Of a DNA stretch of 64,000 bases, positions 28,863 through 36,438 are shown piece by piece. The DNA comes from Adlercreutzia caecimuris B7 (lineage in GTDB: Bacteria > Actinomycetota > Coriobacteriia > Coriobacteriales > Eggerthellaceae): assembly GCF_000403355.2 (NCBI RefSeq), contig NZ_KE159646.1, positions 2,345,561 through 2,409,560 on the forward strand, read 5' to 3'. The translations under genes were made by a program, and so were the position numbers. The notes beneath the pieces were generated by a model. That model did no database searches and was not told where the DNA came from. It worked only from the letters and a program-made list of their open reading frames with translations. The stretch's first letter is position 1; each line of letters starts with the position of its first letter.

Positions 28863-29576
28863 GTGCTTAACGCGATTATCGTTGACGACGAGGCGCCTGC
28901 CCGTTCCGAACTGCGCTTCCTCCTCGATGAGGTTGGCGGGGTCGAGGTGACGGCTGAAGCCGCCAACGTGCGCGAGGCGATTGAGAAGCTGAAGGAATAC
29001 CCCTGCGACGTCATGTTTATGGACGTGAACATGCCCGAGGCCACTGGTCTGCAGCTGGCCGAGGCCCTGCAGCATCTGAAATTCCCGCCGGCGGTGGTGT
29101 TCGTAACTGCCTATTCCGAGCATGCGCTCGACGCCTTCAAGGTCAGTGCCATCGATTATCTGGTAAAGCCTGTGGAAACCGAGCGTCTGTCCCAGGCCAT
29201 CGCCCGCGTGCGCGAGCATGTGGCCCTGCACATGCAGGCCCACAAGTCCGAGCGTATTCCCGTGGAGAAGGGCGGCAAGAAGATCCTCATCGGCATCGAC
29301 AAGATCCGCTTCGTCATGGCGCGCGATGATTACGCGTACCTGCAGACCGACACCGACCGCTACTTCAGCACCGTCAGCCTTGCCCAGCTGGAGAAGCGCC
29401 TCGATGGTCATGGGTTCTTCCGCGTGCACCGCGGCTACTTGGTGAACCTGTCCATGGTGGAGGAGATCGAGTCGGTTTCCGGCGGCACGCTGCTGCTCAC
29501 CCTGAACGGCGTGGAGGAGAAAATCCCCGTGTCCCGCCGCCGCGTGAGCTCGCTGAAGAAGGCGCTCAACCTTTAG
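28863..29576 (+). CDS. LytTR-family response regulator
   Basis: 237 residues: receiver domain (IIVDDEAPARSELR; phospho-acceptor Asp54 in FMDVNMPEA; VKPVE for the Lys site), then a LytTR DNA-binding domain (FVMARDDYAYLQTD... FFRVHRGYLVNLS). GGAGG lies 5 bases before GTG 28863, which fixes the start; the TTG at 28851 would sit inside the ribosome site. No LytS-type kinase is adjacent. A TATAGA box lies near 28813. The following gene is unrelated, and a terminator separates them. Confidence 0.9.
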   Translation: MLNAIIVDDEAPARSELRFLLDEVGGVEVTAEAANVREAIEKLKEYPCDVMFMDVNMPEATGLQLAEALQHLKFPPAVVFVTAYSEHALDAFKVSAIDYLVKPVETERLSQAIARVREHVALHMQAHKSERIPVEKGGKKILIGIDKIRFVMARDDYAYLQTDTDRYFSTVSLAQLEKRLDGHGFFRVHRGYLVNLSMVEEIESVSGGTLLLTLNGVEEKIPVSRRRVSSLKKALNL

Positions 29577-29601
29577 AGGCGTTTCTGACCCAATTATGCA
29601 A

Positions 29602-29624
29602 GAGCCTCCGCTGCGCGGGGGCTC
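29602..29624 (+). terminator. Terminator after the LytTR regulator
   Basis: GAGCC(T)CCG and CGGGGGCTC form a slightly imperfect stem, followed by GTTTGC, 26 bases after the stop. Confidence 0.6.
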
Positions 29625-29673
29625 GTTTGCAATTCTGCTGGCTGGCGAATTGACCTGAGAGAAGAGGAGCGTC

Positions 29674-31575
29674 ATGCTCACCGCAGACATCGAGAAAACG
29701 TACCCCGCGGCGAAGACCCTGGTGAAGGCCCGGGCGGCCAGCCGCATCCACGCGAAGGACGCCACGCTCTACGAGTTCTCCGACGAGGCGCGGGCGTGCG
29801 CGGCCGGCTACATGGGCTGGACCGACCTGGCCACCGATCCCAAGTGCGACCTGGAGGCCGTGCGCGCCTTCGCCGACGAGGCCGTGGAGGCGGGCATCGA
29901 CACCATCCTGCTCATCGGCCAGGGCGGCTCCACCCAGGCCCCCATGACCATCACCAAGTACAACAAGCACGACTCCAACCGCGTGAAGTTCCGCACGCTG
30001 GACTCCGACTCGCCGGTGCGCGTGCGCGAGATGCTCACCATGTGCGACCCCCGCCGCACCCTCGTGGTCATCTCGTCGAAGAGCGGCGGCACCATCGAGC
30101 CGCGCATGCTGCTGGAGGCCGTGCGCGCCTCCTTCGAGAGGGAGCTGGGCGACCATGTGGCGCGCCACCTGGTGGCCATCACCGACCCGGGCAGCGACTT
30201 GGAGGCCCAGGCCCGCGCCGAGGGCTGGCGCGCGGTCTTCCCCGGCGAGCCCACCGTGGGCGGCCGCTTCTCGGCCCTGTCGGTGTTCGGCCTGGTGCCG
30301 GCGGCGCTCGCCGGCATCGACCTGGAGGCGTTCATGGCCCACGCGCGCCAGGCCGAGGAGGCCTGCTCCGAGGACGCCATCGACAACCCGGCCATAGGGC
30401 TGGCGGCCTTCCTCTACGACAACTACTGCAGGGGCCGCAACAAGTTCTCGTTCCTCACCCCCAAGCGCGGGCGCGTGCTGGGGCTGTGGATCGAGCAGCT
30501 GGTGGCCGAGTCGCTCGGCAAGGAGGGGCAGGGCGTGCTCCCGAACATCGAGATCGACCCGCTGCTGCTCACCGAGGACCCGGGCGACCGCACGGTCATC
30601 ATGTACCAGACCCAGACCGACCTGTGGGACGAGCGCCGCAACTTCGAGATGAGCCTGGCCTACATCGACCCGGCCATCCCGCGCCTGAGCTACCGCATCG
30701 ACACGGTGGAGGAGCTCGCGGAGCACTTCGTCATGTGGGAGTACGCCATCGCCATGTGCGGCTACCTCATGGGCGTGTGCCCCTTCGACCAGCCCGACGT
30801 GGCCGCGGCCAAGGCCGAGGTGCTGGGCATCCTCGAGAACGGCGAGCCCGCGCCCGCCTTCGACGAGGTGTTCACCGAGCGCGTGGACATGGGCCGGGCG
30901 GAGGTGAGCCTCGCCCCCGTGTTCGAGGGCTGCGAGGACCTGCACGAGGCGCTCTACGCGCTGCTGTCCTCCATCCAGCCGGGCGACTTCTTCGCGCTGA
31001 ACGCCTTCCTCCCCTTCACGGGCGAGGGGCGCCGCGAGGCCATCGAGCAGATCCGCCACGGCGTGGCCGAGTCCTTCGGCGTATCGTCGTGTTTGGAGGT
31101 GGGGCCGCGCTACTTGCACTCCACCGGCCAGCTGCAGAAGGGCGGCCCGAACATGGGCGTGTTCCTGATACTCTCGGCCGACGAGCTGAAGGACATCCCG
31201 CTGCCCGAGGGCTGCCCGGCGGAGAGCCTCGGCCAGCTGGCGAAGGCCCAGGCCGCCGGCGACCTGGCGACGCTCGCCAAGCGCGGCCGGCGCTGCGTGC
31301 ACCTGCACCTGCCCGACAACTCGAGCGTGACCCTGCGCCTTCTAGCCCAGGTGGTGGACGACGTGATCGCCGACATCCTCACCGACCGAGCGCTCGCCGA
31401 GGCGGCCGCCCTGGCCGAGGACGAGGAGCTGGCCGAGGCCACGGTGGTGGTGGAGGCGGCCGAGGCGAGCGAGGCCGCCGTGGAGACTGAGTTCGCCGTG
31501 GAGCCCGAGCCGGTTCAGGCGGAGGCAGAAGTCGCGGAGGTTCCGGTCGAGGAAGGTGGCTCGCCCGAGGCGTAG
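29674..31575 (+). CDS. pgi: Glucose-6-phosphate isomerase with acidic C-terminal tail
   Basis: 633 residues. The core (about 1-530) has the two SIS domains of phosphoglucose isomerase: LLIGQGGSTQAPMTITKYN, then VVISSKSGGTIEPRML for phosphate binding and VGGRFSALSVFGLVPAAL. It resembles the isomerase half of transaldolase-isomerase fusions found in actinobacteria and Clostridia rather than the short E. coli type. It interconverts glucose-6-P and fructose-6-P. The last ~100 residues are Glu/Ala/Val-rich, probably disordered, and not needed for the fold. GAGAAGAGGAG precedes ATG 29674. GC and codon bias are extreme, as in a highly expressed gene. Confidence 0.85.
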   Translation: MLTADIEKTYPAAKTLVKARAASRIHAKDATLYEFSDEARACAAGYMGWTDLATDPKCDLEAVRAFADEAVEAGIDTILLIGQGGSTQAPMTITKYNKHDSNRVKFRTLDSDSPVRVREMLTMCDPRRTLVVISSKSGGTIEPRMLLEAVRASFERELGDHVARHLVAITDPGSDLEAQARAEGWRAVFPGEPTVGGRFSALSVFGLVPAALAGIDLEAFMAHARQAEEACSEDAIDNPAIGLAAFLYDNYCRGRNKFSFLTPKRGRVLGLWIEQLVAESLGKEGQGVLPNIEIDPLLLTEDPGDRTVIMYQTQTDLWDERRNFEMSLAYIDPAIPRLSYRIDTVEELAEHFVMWEYAIAMCGYLMGVCPFDQPDVAAAKAEVLGILENGEPAPAFDEVFTERVDMGRAEVSLAPVFEGCEDLHEALYALLSSIQPGDFFALNAFLPFTGEGRREAIEQIRHGVAESFGVSSCLEVGPRYLHSTGQLQKGGPNMGVFLILSADELKDIPLPEGCPAESLGQLAKAQAAGDLATLAKRGRRCVHLHLPDNSSVTLRLLAQVVDDVIADILTDRALAEAAALAEDEELAEATVVVEAAEASEAAVETEFAVEPEPVQAEAEVAEVPVEEGGSPEA

Positions 31576-31634
31576 GACGCCTCTCACTCGCCCTTAACAT
31601 AACAATTCGGCCTGATAGACCGCGCGCGATTTGG

Positions 31635-31663
31635 TTGAAAGTCGCGTTGTATTACACTACACT
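31635..31663 (+). promoter_or_regulatory. Promoter of small membrane peptide, copy 1
   Basis: TTGAAA at 31635-31640, 17-base spacer, TACACT at 31658-31663. The same arrangement occurs in copy 2 (34877-34905) although the spacer has diverged. Confidence 0.75.
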
Positions 31664-31710
31664 TGCGCGCACGGACGAGCGGACTGCTTCTTTCGTAGAA
31701 GGGAGCAGCT

Positions 31711-31794
31711 ATGTACGTGAGCTGGATGGAACTTCTGACGTTTTGTTTGGTTATCGTAGCGGTGATCGAGTTGACCGTGCGCTTGCGGCAGTAG
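31711..31794 (+). CDS. Small hydrophobic peptide, 27 aa (type I toxin/holin-like candidate), copy 1
   Basis: MYVSWMELLTFCLVIVAVIE followed by LTVRLRQ: one membrane helix of about 16 residues with a short N-terminal segment and basic C terminus, as in TxpA/BsrG-type 'putative holin-like toxin' peptides. The start has GGGAG 8 bases upstream, and this site can pair with GCTTCT before it. A near-identical peptide lies at 34952. A facing promoter (31914-31942) would make an antisense RNA across the mRNA 3' part. The layout is that of a type I toxin-antitoxin module; toxicity is inferred. Confidence 0.72.
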   Translation: MYVSWMELLTFCLVIVAVIELTVRLRQ

Positions 31795-31801
31795 ACGCAG
31801 C

Positions 31802-31901
31802 GGGCGGCAATGAAAAAGCCGCCCCTCGCATAGGAAGAACGGCTCTTCATCACATTAATCAGGATAATGTGAAGCAGTCGTGCCCGGTTGCAGCGGGCTT
31901 T
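31802..31901. ncRNA. Structured overlap region with candidate antisense (antitoxin) RNA, copy 1
   Basis: Three hairpins follow the peptide gene: GGGCGGC/GCCGCCC (31802-31824), CACATTA/TAATGTG with loop ATCAGGA (31851-31871), and GCCCG/CGGGC plus TTT (31882-31901), the last a likely terminator of the plus-strand mRNA. A minus-strand promoter (TTGCTT, 17 bases, TATACT at 31942-31914) would start an RNA near 31907 running back through these hairpins toward the peptide gene. All stems recur in copy 2 with different loops. Confidence 0.6.
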
Positions 31902-31913
31902 CCGCTTGTCCGT

Positions 31914-31942
31914 AGTATATCGCGCAGTAACGCGCAAAGCAA
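31914..31942 (-). promoter_or_regulatory. Facing promoter for the candidate antisense RNA, copy 1
   Basis: On the minus strand TTGCTT (31942-31937), 17-base spacer, TATACT (31919-31914). It points at the small peptide gene and lies just before the hypF ribosome site. Copy 2 has TTGCAA, 17, TACAAT in the same place despite a different spacer sequence. Confidence 0.7.
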
Positions 31943-31953
31943 GGGAGCAGCTC

Positions 31954-34530
31954 ATGATCGACGCGGTTGACATTCATGTGAAGGGCATCGTGCAGGGGGT
32001 GGGTTTCCGCCCCTTCGTCTATCGGATGGCGAAGAAGTACCTCATCAACGGCTGGGTGCTGAACGCAGCTGATGGAGTGTACATCCACGCCGAGGGCGAG
32101 AGCAAGCTGGTGGACGAGTTCATCATGGAGCTGTCCGACAACGCGCCGGCTGCCTCGAAGGTGGAGGAGATCGACATCAAGGAAGTGCCTCTGGAGGATT
32201 TCGACTCCTTCGAGATTCGCTTCTCCGACGACGAGGCCGTGGCCGAGACGACCCTGGTGTCGCCCGAGCTGGCCACCTGCGCCGATTGCGTGGCCGAGCT
32301 CTTCAACCCGAATGACCGCCGCTACCGCTACCCGTTCATCAACTGCACGAACTGCGGGCCGCGCTTCACCATCATCGATCATTTGCCCTACGACCGCGCC
32401 GCCACCTCCATGGCGGCCTTCCCCATGTGCGAGCGCTGCTCCGCCGAGTATGCCGACCCGCTCGACCGGCGCTTCCACGCCCAGCCCGACGCCTGCTTCG
32501 AGTGCGGGCCGTCGGTTACCTGGCGGGTAGGAGCGGACGGCACGGAGAGCGTGGGCAAGACCCGCGAGGAATCCGATGCCATTTTCGCAGCGGCGGTGGA
32601 GATGCTGCTGGCGGGGAAGATCCTGGCGGTGAAGGGTCTGGGAGGCTTCCATCTGGTGTGCGATGCGAACAATGCCGGTGCGGTGACCGAGTTGCGCCGC
32701 CGCAAGCGCCGCGACGGGAAGGCCTTGGCCGTGATGTCCCAGGGCATGGGCGATGTGCGGGCGCTCTGCCAGGCGGGCGAGGAAGAGGAGGCGGTGCTCA
32801 CGGGTTCTGCCCGACCCATCGTGTTGCTGCGCAAGCGACCCGACGGGGCCATCGGCGAAGGCGTGGCCGACGGGCTATCGGAGTTGGGGGTCATGCTTCC
32901 CTACACGCCGGTGCAGCACCTGCTCATGCACGACTTCGCAGCGGCCTGGTATGCGACGCATCCCGAGGAGGCCGAGGCGGGCGACGTGCCGGGGCGGCAG
33001 GTGCCGCTTTTGGTAATGACCTCGGGAAACGTGCATGACGAGCCCATCTGCATCGCCGATGAGGAAGCTCGTGAGAAGCTGGCCGGCATCGCCGATGCGT
33101 TCTTGGGCAACAACCGCCCTATTCTCACACGCTTCGATGACTCGGTGGTGCGGCTTATCCGTGTGGGCGAAACCCCCGAGGGAGCGCCGGAGCTCGCGGT
33201 GCAGTTCCTGCGCCGTGCCCGGGGGTTCGCCCCCGTGCCGCTATCGACGGCAGCTACGGTGACGGCGGCGTCCGAGAACGAGGCGGCTCAAGGGACGGCG
33301 ACCGGAAGCGGCGCCGCATCTGAGGCGGCGGCCGACAGCGCCGAGCGTCCTGGTGTGGGCATCGTCTTCGCGACGGGCCCCGAGCAGAAGAATACCTTCA
33401 CGCTCCTGCGCGGCACCGACGGCTTCGTGTCCCAGCATATCGGCGACGTGGAAAACGCCGACACCTACGACGCGTGGCTGGCCACCAAGGACCGCTTCGA
33501 GAGCCTGTTCGAAATGAAGCCCGCGGCCGTGGCTTGCGACCTGCATCCCGAGTACCTGACGAGCAAGTGGGCTCACCACCAGGATCTTCCCGTGACTGAG
33601 GTGCAGCATCACCATGCCCATATCGTGTCGGTCATGGCCGAGCACGGCTTGGCCGATGCGGTCTGCGGCATCGCCTTCGACGGCACGGGCTACGGCGCAG
33701 ATGGCGCCATCTGGGGAGGCGAGGTGCTGCTCGCGAACCGCACCGACTTCGAGCGCTTCGCCAATTTTGCCTATGTGCCCATGCCCGGCGGTGCGGCGGC
33801 TATCAAGCATCCGCTGCGCATGGCCTACGGTGTGCTGTGGGCCTACGATCTACTGGACCATCCGGCGGCCGTTGAGGCCTTGGCGCCCCTCGGCGAGGAA
33901 GCCGAGGTGTGCGATACCATGATCGAGCGCGGCTTGAACACGCCCATGACCTCCTCCGTCGGCCGCCTGTTCGATGCCGCAAGCGCGCTGCTCGGCATCT
34001 GCACCGCCCCGAGTTACGAGGGCGAGGGGGCTATTCTGCTGGAAGCGGCTATGGAGGTTGCTGGGGCCGATGTTCCCGGCGCTGCCGCAGGCGAGGAGGC
34101 GGCCGGCGTGGCCGGCGAGGACGAGCTGGCGACCCGCGAGCGCTATGCGGTGACGGCCCAGAAGAACGTCGCTACCGAGACGAGCACCGCTGAGGACACC
34201 TCGGTGCTCCTGCTGGATGCCGAGCCCACGTTCCGCGCCTTGCTGGACGATGTGGCGGCAGGTGTTCCCGCATCGATAATAGCGCGACGCTTTCACGACG
34301 CCATGGTGAGCGCCATCGTGATGGCTGCCGAGCTGGTGCGGGCGCTGTACGGCATTTCGACGGTGGTGTTGTCGGGCGGCGTGTTCATGAACCGCTACCT
34401 GGTGGAGCATGTGCTGCCGGCTCTAGCTGAGGCGGGCTTCACCGCCGCCATCAACCGCGATCTGCCTCCCAACGACGGCTGCATCAGCTTCGGCCAGGCC
34501 GCCGTGGCCTCCGCCCGTTCGGAGGAATAG
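31954..34530 (+). CDS. hypF: Carbamoyltransferase HypF
   Basis: 858 residues. HypF turns carbamoyl phosphate into the thiocarboxamide on HypE that becomes the CN ligand of [NiFe] hydrogenase. Domains: acylphosphatase (about 1-90; VQGVGFRPFVYR), two Cys4 zinc fingers (CADC... CTNCG and CERC... CFECG), YrdC-like nucleotide domain (about 210-420), and a Kae1-like domain with the VQHHHAHIVSVMAEH motif. An Ala/Glu-rich insert near 440-465 and another near 700-745 lengthen it beyond the usual ~750. ATG 31954 has AGGGAGCAG upstream; the frame from 31888 runs through the antisense promoter and is rejected. Confidence 0.95.
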   Translation: MIDAVDIHVKGIVQGVGFRPFVYRMAKKYLINGWVLNAADGVYIHAEGESKLVDEFIMELSDNAPAASKVEEIDIKEVPLEDFDSFEIRFSDDEAVAETTLVSPELATCADCVAELFNPNDRRYRYPFINCTNCGPRFTIIDHLPYDRAATSMAAFPMCERCSAEYADPLDRRFHAQPDACFECGPSVTWRVGADGTESVGKTREESDAIFAAAVEMLLAGKILAVKGLGGFHLVCDANNAGAVTELRRRKRRDGKALAVMSQGMGDVRALCQAGEEEEAVLTGSARPIVLLRKRPDGAIGEGVADGLSELGVMLPYTPVQHLLMHDFAAAWYATHPEEAEAGDVPGRQVPLLVMTSGNVHDEPICIADEEAREKLAGIADAFLGNNRPILTRFDDSVVRLIRVGETPEGAPELAVQFLRRARGFAPVPLSTAATVTAASENEAAQGTATGSGAASEAAADSAERPGVGIVFATGPEQKNTFTLLRGTDGFVSQHIGDVENADTYDAWLATKDRFESLFEMKPAAVACDLHPEYLTSKWAHHQDLPVTEVQHHHAHIVSVMAEHGLADAVCGIAFDGTGYGADGAIWGGEVLLANRTDFERFANFAYVPMPGGAAAIKHPLRMAYGVLWAYDLLDHPAAVEALAPLGEEAEVCDTMIERGLNTPMTSSVGRLFDAASALLGICTAPSYEGEGAILLEAAMEVAGADVPGAAAGEEAAGVAGEDELATRERYAVTAQKNVATETSTAEDTSVLLLDAEPTFRALLDDVAAGVPASIIARRFHDAMVSAIVMAAELVRALYGISTVVLSGGVFMNRYLVEHVLPALAEAGFTAAINRDLPPNDGCISFGQAAVASARSEE

Positions 34531-34612
34531 GCGGGCTAGCCGAATCGGGGCTGACTTTGCGGGCGGAACCTGCGACAATGGGCGCGAGAAACAGAACTGA
34601 TTGGAGCAGCCT

Positions 34613-34861
34613 ATGTGTTTGGCAATTCCCGCTAAGGTGGCGAAGCTCGAAGAGGGCAATCTGGCCACCGTCGATATCCTGGGCGTGACTCGCGAGATTT
34701 CCGTAGACCTGACGCCCCAGGCCCATGTGGGTGACTACGTGCTCGTGCACGCCGGGTTCGCCATCGAAGTGGTGGACGAGCAGTTTGCCCTTGAGACTAT
34801 CGAGCTGGTGAAGCAGTTCCCCGATTTGGCCGACCTAGATGAGGCGCCGGCTTTAGCGTAA
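34613..34861 (+). CDS. hypC: Hydrogenase maturation chaperone HypC
   Basis: 82 residues starting MCLAIPAKV; the N-terminal Cys2 is the essential residue that carries the Fe(CN)2CO unit with HypD. The OB-like small beta barrel with VGDYVLVHAGFAIEVV is characteristic. TTGGAGCAG precedes ATG 34613. It lies 82 bases after hypF. The copy 2 small-peptide cassette begins directly after its stop and separates it from hypD, which normally follows closely. Confidence 0.95.
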   Translation: MCLAIPAKVAKLEEGNLATVDILGVTREISVDLTPQAHVGDYVLVHAGFAIEVVDEQFALETIELVKQFPDLADLDEAPALA

Positions 34862-34876
34862 AGTGCAAATTACCTG

Positions 34877-34905
34877 TTGATTGGGGTTGTGTATTACACT
34901 ACACT
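34877..34905 (+). promoter_or_regulatory. Promoter of small membrane peptide, copy 2
   Basis: TTGATT at 34877-34882, 17-base spacer, TACACT at 34900-34905, 15 bases after the hypC stop. Confidence 0.75.
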
Positions 34906-34951
34906 GGCCCCACGGACGAGCGGACTGCTTCCTTCGGAGGAAGGAGCAGCT

Positions 34952-35035
34952 ATGTACGTGAGCTGGATGGAACTCTTAACGTTTTGTTTGGTTATCGTAG
35001 CGGTGATTGAGTTGGCGCTCCGTTTGCGGCAGTAG
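34952..35035 (+). CDS. Small hydrophobic peptide, 27 aa (type I toxin/holin-like candidate), copy 2
   Basis: Same peptide as at 31711 except two positions near the end (LALRLRQ instead of LTVRLRQ). Several third-position changes show that the protein is under selection. AAGGAG lies 6 bases before ATG and can be closed in a CTTCC...GGAAG hairpin. In copy 1 the matching hairpin is CTTCT...AGAAG, a compensatory change that keeps the pairing, so hiding of the ribosome site seems conserved. Confidence 0.75.
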   Translation: MYVSWMELLTFCLVIVAVIELALRLRQ

Positions 35036-35041
35036 CCGTGC

Positions 35042-35138
35042 GGGCGGCAATGAAAAAGCCGCCCCCTGCATAGAGGACGGCTCTTCATCACATTAGTAAC
35101 GGTAATGTGAAGCAGTCGTGCCCGCTGCACCGGGCTTT
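35042..35138. ncRNA. Structured overlap region with candidate antisense (antitoxin) RNA, copy 2
   Basis: Hairpins GGGCGGC/GCCGCCC (35042-35064), CACATTA/TAATGTG with loop GTAACGG (35089-35109) and GCCCG/CGGGC plus TTT (35120-35138). The stems are identical to copy 1 and the loops differ. A minus-strand promoter at 35179-35151 would transcribe an RNA complementary to this region from about 35144. Confidence 0.6.
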
Positions 35139-35150
35139 CCGCTTGTCCGC

Positions 35151-35179
35151 ATTGTACACCCCTGAAGGAGTGGTTGCAA
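35151..35179 (-). promoter_or_regulatory. Facing promoter for the candidate antisense RNA, copy 2
   Basis: On the minus strand TTGCAA (35179-35174), 17-base spacer, TACAAT (35156-35151). It overlaps the hypD ribosome site region (GAAGGAG 35164-35170), so transcription toward the peptide gene could interfere with hypD expression. Confidence 0.72.
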
Positions 35180-35181
35180 GA

Positions 35182-36273
35182 ATGGATCATATGCAAGAAG
35201 AGCTGAAGGCATTCAAGGATCCGGCCCTGGCGCGGGGGCTCATTGAGTCCATTCAGACTTTGGCGCCGGAGTCGGCGACGCTGATGGAGGTGTGCGGCAC
35301 CCATACGGTGGCCATTGCCCGCAACGGCATTCGCGGCCTCATGCCGGAAGGGGTGCGTCTGGCCTCGGGGCCGGGGTGCCCCGTGTGCGTGACGAGCAAT
35401 CACGACATCGACAAGGTGATTGCCCTTGCCCGTGTACCCGAGGTGACCATCGCCACCTTCGGCGACATGACGCGCGTGCCTGGCTCCTCTTCCAGCCTGC
35501 TGGCCGAGCAGGCGGCCGGCCGCGCCGTGGAGATCGTCTACTCGCCGCTCGACGCGCTGCGCCTGGCCCAGGAAAACCCCGACAAGCAGATCGTCTTCGT
35601 GGGAGTGGGCTTCGAGACCACCACCCCGCTCGTGGCCATGGCCATCAAGCGCGCGAAGGCCGCGGAGCTGAAGAACTTCACCGTGTACGGGGCGCACAAG
35701 AACATGCCCGGCGCGCTGGAGGTCATCATCAACGATCCTTCGCTGAAGCTGGACGCGCTCATTCTGCCGGGGCATGTGTCTACCATCATCGGTGCGGAAC
35801 CCTATCGCTTCCTGGCCGAGAAGTACGGCATTCCCGGCGTCATCACCGGTTTCGAGCCAGTGGACGTGCTCCAGGGCATCGCCATGATCATGCGCCAGCT
35901 GCACGAGGGGCGCGCCGAGATTGAGATTGCCTATGCCCGCGGCGTAATGCCCGAGGGCAACCCGGTGGCGCTCGCTGCCATCGACGAGGTGTTCGAGACC
36001 TGCGCGGCCACCTGGCGCGGCTTGGGCGAGATTCCCGGCAGCGGTTACCGCATCCGCGACGAGTTCGCCGAGTTCGATGCCATGCGGTGCTTCCAGCCCG
36101 AGGTGGAGCCGGTGCGCGAGCACGCTGGCTGCCGCTGCGGCGACGTGCTGCGCGGCATCATGGCCCCCAACCAGTGCCCGCTCTTCCGCACGGTGTGCAC
36201 CCCGGAAAACCCCGTCGGCCCCTGCATGGTCTCAAGCGAGGGCAGCTGCGCGGCCTATTATCGGTATTATTAG
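35182..36273 (+). CDS. hypD: Hydrogenase maturation scaffold HypD
   Basis: 363 residues. Motifs MEVCGTHT, SGPGCPVCVT and GVGFETTTPL are the three conserved HypD boxes. The C-terminal Cys set (GCRCGDVLRG... QCPLF... CTP... CMVSSEGSC) binds the [4Fe-4S] cluster. With HypC it assembles Fe(CN)2CO. ATG 35182 has GAAGGAG 11 bases upstream; ATG 35191 is possible. No hypE follows: the next gene is an unrelated ATPase, so hypE, hypA and hypB must lie elsewhere. Confidence 0.95.
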   Translation: MDHMQEELKAFKDPALARGLIESIQTLAPESATLMEVCGTHTVAIARNGIRGLMPEGVRLASGPGCPVCVTSNHDIDKVIALARVPEVTIATFGDMTRVPGSSSSLLAEQAAGRAVEIVYSPLDALRLAQENPDKQIVFVGVGFETTTPLVAMAIKRAKAAELKNFTVYGAHKNMPGALEVIINDPSLKLDALILPGHVSTIIGAEPYRFLAEKYGIPGVITGFEPVDVLQGIAMIMRQLHEGRAEIEIAYARGVMPEGNPVALAAIDEVFETCAATWRGLGEIPGSGYRIRDEFAEFDAMRCFQPEVEPVREHAGCRCGDVLRGIMAPNQCPLFRTVCTPENPVGPCMVSSEGSCAAYYRYY

Positions 36274-36300
36274 ACAAGCTCCTCGTCCGGAAAATCACAA

Positions 36301-36370
36301 ATGAAAAATTCGGATTTTCTCAAGTGGAAAATTCGGAAAATCTAAAATGAAATGTTCGGATTTTCTTAAG
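36301..36370 (+). repeat. Direct repeat of 24 bp upstream of the DUF4143 gene
   Basis: 36301-36324 and 36347-36370 match at 21 of 24 positions (both ATGAAA..TTCGGATTTTCT.AAG), with a partial third word TTCGGAAAATC between them. The region is AT-rich against the genome. Both copies could start very short frames (MKNSDFLKW and MKCSDFLKS). TATAAT at 36399-36404 may be the -10 of the next gene, so the repeats sit where a regulator would bind. Confidence 0.55.
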
Positions 36371-36438
36371 TCACGGGGGAAATACCAGGTAGATGATCTA
36401 TAATCATACCATTATCGATAACGCTGAAAGAGGATGCC

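Noticed and set aside
29796-31490. Long open frames on both strands across the glucose-6-phosphate isomerase gene
   Set aside because: They arise from the extreme GC3 bias of the real gene; their products are Arg/Gly/Ala- or His-rich low-complexity shadows with no family pattern.
31635-35179. The duplicated hyp-cluster cassettes as insertion sequences or CRISPR-like repeats
   Set aside because: No transposase, no terminal inverted repeats and only two copies; the conservation pattern fits a small gene with RNA structure instead.
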